Shown here: positions 7,741 through 9,000 of the stretch, piece after piece
Layout of the letters: each line of letters opens with the position of its first letter
Position numbering within the stretch: the stretch's first letter is position 1
Source of the DNA: Hyphomicrobiaceae bacterium
Lineage (GTDB): Bacteria; Pseudomonadota; Alphaproteobacteria; Rhizobiales; MH13
Length of the DNA stretch: 9,000 bases
NCBI GenBank assembly: GCA_020442235.1
Contig: JAGRKQ010000047.1
Location: forward strand, 1-9,000
Reading direction: 5' to 3'
Notes under the pieces: generated by a model
The model's input: only the letters and a program-made list of their open reading frames with translations
Told to the model about the DNA's origin: nothing
Databases searched by the model: none
Made by a program: the position numbers and the translations under genes

Positions 7741-7745
7741 GCCCG
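7725..7745. repeat. Perfect 7-base inverted repeat overlapping the rpmH -10 element
   Basis: CGGGCTT (7725-7731) and AAGCCCG (7739-7745) form a perfect dyad with a seven-base centre. The -10 hexamer lies in its centre and right arm. Because it ends before the expected start of transcription, it would act as a DNA site rather than an RNA hairpin, if it acts at all. Confidence 0.4.
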
Positions 7746-7782
7746 GCAGTCCGCCTGACCGGCGTGCCGGAGCCTTGCAGCC

Positions 7783-7805
7783 GCGTCCCTCGGGACGCCG
7801 TTTTT
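7783..7805 (+). terminator. Intrinsic terminator-like hairpin inside the rpmH leader (candidate attenuator)
   Basis: GCGTCCC (7783-7789) and GGGACGC (7792-7798) form a GC-rich stem; opening the innermost pair leaves the four-base loop CTCG. Two bases later comes a run of five T (7801-7805). This is the layout of a factor-independent terminator. It lies about 40 bases into the predicted transcript and 125 bases before rpmH, so it would act as an attenuator of the rpmH-rnpA-yidC unit or make a short leader RNA. Confidence 0.6.
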
Positions 7806-7929
7806 GTTCAAGGCCGGGCGCATCCGACCGGTCCGGGGCCGGGCACCAAATCATGACCTGCCGTTCGTGCGCAGACCCCGGAAGGGCCGGGCTTCCTGCA
7901 ACGGGCGGACGAAAGACGAGACGAGAGCG

Positions 7930-8064
7930 ATGAAGCGCACCTACCAGCCCTCGAAGCTGATCCGCAAGCGTCGGCACGGCTTCCGCGCGCGCCTTGCCAC
8001 CAAGGGTGGCCGCAAGGTGCTTGCTGCCCGCCGGGCCCGCGGCCGCAAGCGGCTTTCGGCCTGA
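7930..8064 (+). CDS. rpmH: Large-subunit ribosomal protein L34 (bL34)
   Basis: This is the complete 44-residue L34, a small, very basic protein that binds 23S rRNA in the 50S subunit. It opens with [19 protein letters not shown] and ends with [10 protein letters not shown], the usual bacterial form, with no insertion or truncation. The frame is open upstream to a TTG at 7804, but the family start is the ATG at 7930. The Shine-Dalgarno is weak and purine-rich (GACGAGAGCG just before the ATG). It is the first gene of the conserved rpmH-rnpA-yidC order and is driven from the promoter at 7712-7740 through a long structured leader. Confidence 0.98.
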   Translation: MKRTYQPSKLIRKRRHGFRARLATKGGRKVLAARRARGRKRLSA

Positions 8065-8066
8065 GC

Positions 8067-8085
8067 GGCGGCCTGTCCGGCCGCC
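8067..8085 (+). promoter_or_regulatory. Hairpin between rpmH and rnpA, next to the rnpA start
   Basis: GGCGGCC (8067-8073), loop TGTCC, and GGCCGCC (8079-8085) make a perfect 7-base-pair, nearly all-GC stem. It begins two bases after the rpmH stop and ends five bases before the apparent rnpA TTG start. No T-run follows, so it is not an intrinsic terminator. It could be an RNA processing site or could limit ribosome access to rnpA. Confidence 0.5.
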
Positions 8086-8090
8086 CAGCC

Positions 8091-8483
8091 TTGGAACCGA
8101 TCCGCAAAAGGCGGGATTTTCTGGCCACGCGCAGCGGTCCTCGTGCCGCGCGCGGGGCTTTCGTCGTTCAGGGCCGTCGCCGCGAAGGCACGGATGACGA
8201 CCGTTTCGGCCTGACGGTGACGCGCAAGGTCGGCACGGCTGTGGAACGCAACCGCATCAAGCGGCGTCTTCGCGCCGCGCTGAGGCAGATCGTTGCGGTG
8301 GAAAAGACGGGCGGCTTCGATTACGTGATCGTGGCGCGCCGGGATTGTCTTGCCCTCCCCTTCGGACGGCTGACGGGCGATCTGGCTTCGGCGCTGAAGG
8401 ATGTCGCCACCCGCAGGCCGCAACGGCGCGCCGGCGGACCACGCAAAGACGGCGCTGGCCGAAACGCCAACCGGGAAGGTTGA
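8091..8483 (+). CDS. rnpA: Ribonuclease P protein component
   Basis: The product is the protein subunit that helps the RNase P RNA bind and cut precursor-tRNA 5' leaders. It is 130 residues and basic. It has the N-terminal KRRDF motif at 6-10, the FGLTVTRKVG strand at 39-48 and the family signature ERNRIKRRLRAALR at 52-65 (the RNR motif, Arg53-Asn54-Arg55). The C-terminal tail from about 107 is arginine- and glycine-rich. The only reasonable start is TTG at 8091: no ATG or GTG in the frame precedes the conserved KRRDF region, and CTG codons upstream are less likely. No Shine-Dalgarno is visible, only the hairpin at 8067-8085, so translation is probably weak or coupled to rpmH. The stop is two bases before the yidC ATG. 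Confidence 0.95.
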   Translation: MEPIRKRRDFLATRSGPRAARGAFVVQGRRREGTDDDRFGLTVTRKVGTAVERNRIKRRLRAALRQIVAVEKTGGFDYVIVARRDCLALPFGRLTGDLASALKDVATRRPQRRAGGPRKDGAGRNANREG

Positions 8484-8485
8484 GA

Positions 8486-9000
8486 ATGGACAACAAGAAC
8501 TACGTCCTCGCGATCGCGCTGTCGCTCATGATCTTTGTCGGCTGGCAGTATCTCTATCTCGGCCCGAAGATGGAGCGCGAGCGCCTCGCCGCCGAACAGC
8601 AGGCCGCCGAGGTCGTGGCCCGCGAGGCCGGCCCGAACATGCCGAGCGGCGCCCCCGTTCCCGACGGCCAGGCCCCCACGCCGGGCACCGAGGCCGCGCC
8701 CAGCGTGCCGGGCGGCGCCCTCACCCGCGAGGAGGCGATCGCCCGCGGCCAGCGCGTTGCCATCGCCACCCCGACCCTTTCCGGTTCGATCAATCTGACC
8801 GGTGGTCGCATCGACGATCTGCGCCTTCTCGATTTCCACGAGACGACCGACCCGACTTCGCCGACCATCGTGCTGTTCTCGCCCTCCGGTGCGCCCAACC
8901 CCTATTATGCCGAGTTCGGCTGGACCCAGGCGGCCGGCAGCGCCGCCAGCCTGCCGACGGCGGCAACGGTGTGGAGCGTTAGCGGCAATGACCGCCTGAC
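8486..9000 (+). CDS. yidC: Membrane protein insertase YidC, 5' part (runs off the window)
   Basis: The first 171 residues of YidC are present with no stop before the window end. YidC inserts and folds inner-membrane proteins alone or with SecYEG. The start is typical: MDNKNYVLAIALSL leads into the first transmembrane helix (about 6-25), then LGPKMERER. A linker rich in Ala, Pro and Gly follows at about 36-80. The start of the periplasmic beta domain comes next, with IATPTLSGSINLTGGRIDDL at 93-112, the characteristic YidC wording. The catalytic-like groove and C-terminal helices lie beyond the window. The ATG at 8486 has AAGG at 8476-8479, six bases upstream, inside the end of rnpA. No yidD gene lies between rnpA and yidC. 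Confidence 0.96.
   Translation, partial: MDNKNYVLAIALSLMIFVGWQYLYLGPKMERERLAAEQQAAEVVAREAGPNMPSGAPVPDGQAPTPGTEAAPSVPGGALTREEAIARGQRVAIATPTLSGSINLTGGRIDDLRLLDFHETTDPTSPTIVLFSPSGAPNPYYAEFGWTQAAGSAASLPTAATVWSVSGNDRL

Noticed and set aside
7521..7823. Upstream extension of the TVP38 protein to 7823
   Set aside because: The extra residues are Arg- and Pro-rich, precede the first membrane helix with no family counterpart, and would overlap the opposing rpmH promoter and leader.
7764..7856. GTG-started 30-codon leader peptide across the terminator-like hairpin
   Set aside because: It has no clear ribosome binding site and no run of regulatory codons before the hairpin, so chance is the simpler explanation.
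7804..7929. N-terminal extension of L34 from an upstream TTG
   Set aside because: L34 is a conserved protein of about 44-46 residues starting MKRTYQPS, so the frame upstream of 7930 is untranslated leader.
7521..7929. Replication origin near rpmH
   Set aside because: rpmH is next to oriC in some bacteria, but I see no cluster of DnaA boxes (TTATCCACA-like) or AT-rich unwinding region here, and dnaA is absent.

Overview
This is a GC-rich window with the codon bias and gene content of an alphaproteobacterium, most likely of the order Hyphomicrobiales (Rhizobiales). The placement rests on the form of the L34, RnpA and YidC proteins, the rpmH-rnpA-yidC order, a TTGAC-N17-CTATAA promoter and the tRNA-Arg(ACG). 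The genus cannot be fixed from this sequence.

Layout. (1) Positions 58-3405, plus strand: a compact four-gene cluster. It encodes a multi-pass membrane protein of unknown function, an overlapping small winged-helix regulator, a short cis-prenyltransferase of the undecaprenyl diphosphate synthase family, and a B12-binding radical SAM protein resembling the anaerobic Mg-protoporphyrin ester cyclase BchE. (2) Positions 3406-3751: a spacer with tRNA-Arg(ACG) on the minus strand. A 39-bp direct repeat at 113-bp offset covers the tRNA 3' end and also runs into the last codons of the radical SAM gene. (3) Positions 7520 down to 3752, minus strand: a three-gene unit of a TVP38/TMEM64 membrane protein, a mercuric-reductase/lipoamide-dehydrogenase-like flavoprotein and an orphan sensor histidine kinase. 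The first two genes share one reading frame and are separated only by a TGA and two codons before a TTG start. (4) Positions 7521-7929: a divergent intergenic region with a strong sigma-70-type promoter, a dyad over its -10, and a terminator-like hairpin inside the rpmH leader. (5) Positions 7930-9000, plus strand: rpmH (L34), rnpA (RNase P protein, apparent TTG start just after a hairpin) and the 5' part of yidC, which runs off the window.

How the genes may work together. The right end is the conserved translation, RNase P and membrane-insertase block. The TVP38-flavoprotein pair is a known association, fused into one protein in some bacteria, and implies a membrane-associated redox role; the histidine kinase is probably co-transcribed. 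The most novel part is the left cluster. A second-type cis-prenyltransferase and a cobalamin radical SAM enzyme are nine bases apart, under a small regulator and next to a membrane protein. This suggests an uncharacterised pathway making or modifying a polyprenyl or other lipophilic compound, and the repeat at the tRNA hints that the cluster sits at a past integration or duplication boundary. The functional reading of this cluster is inference.
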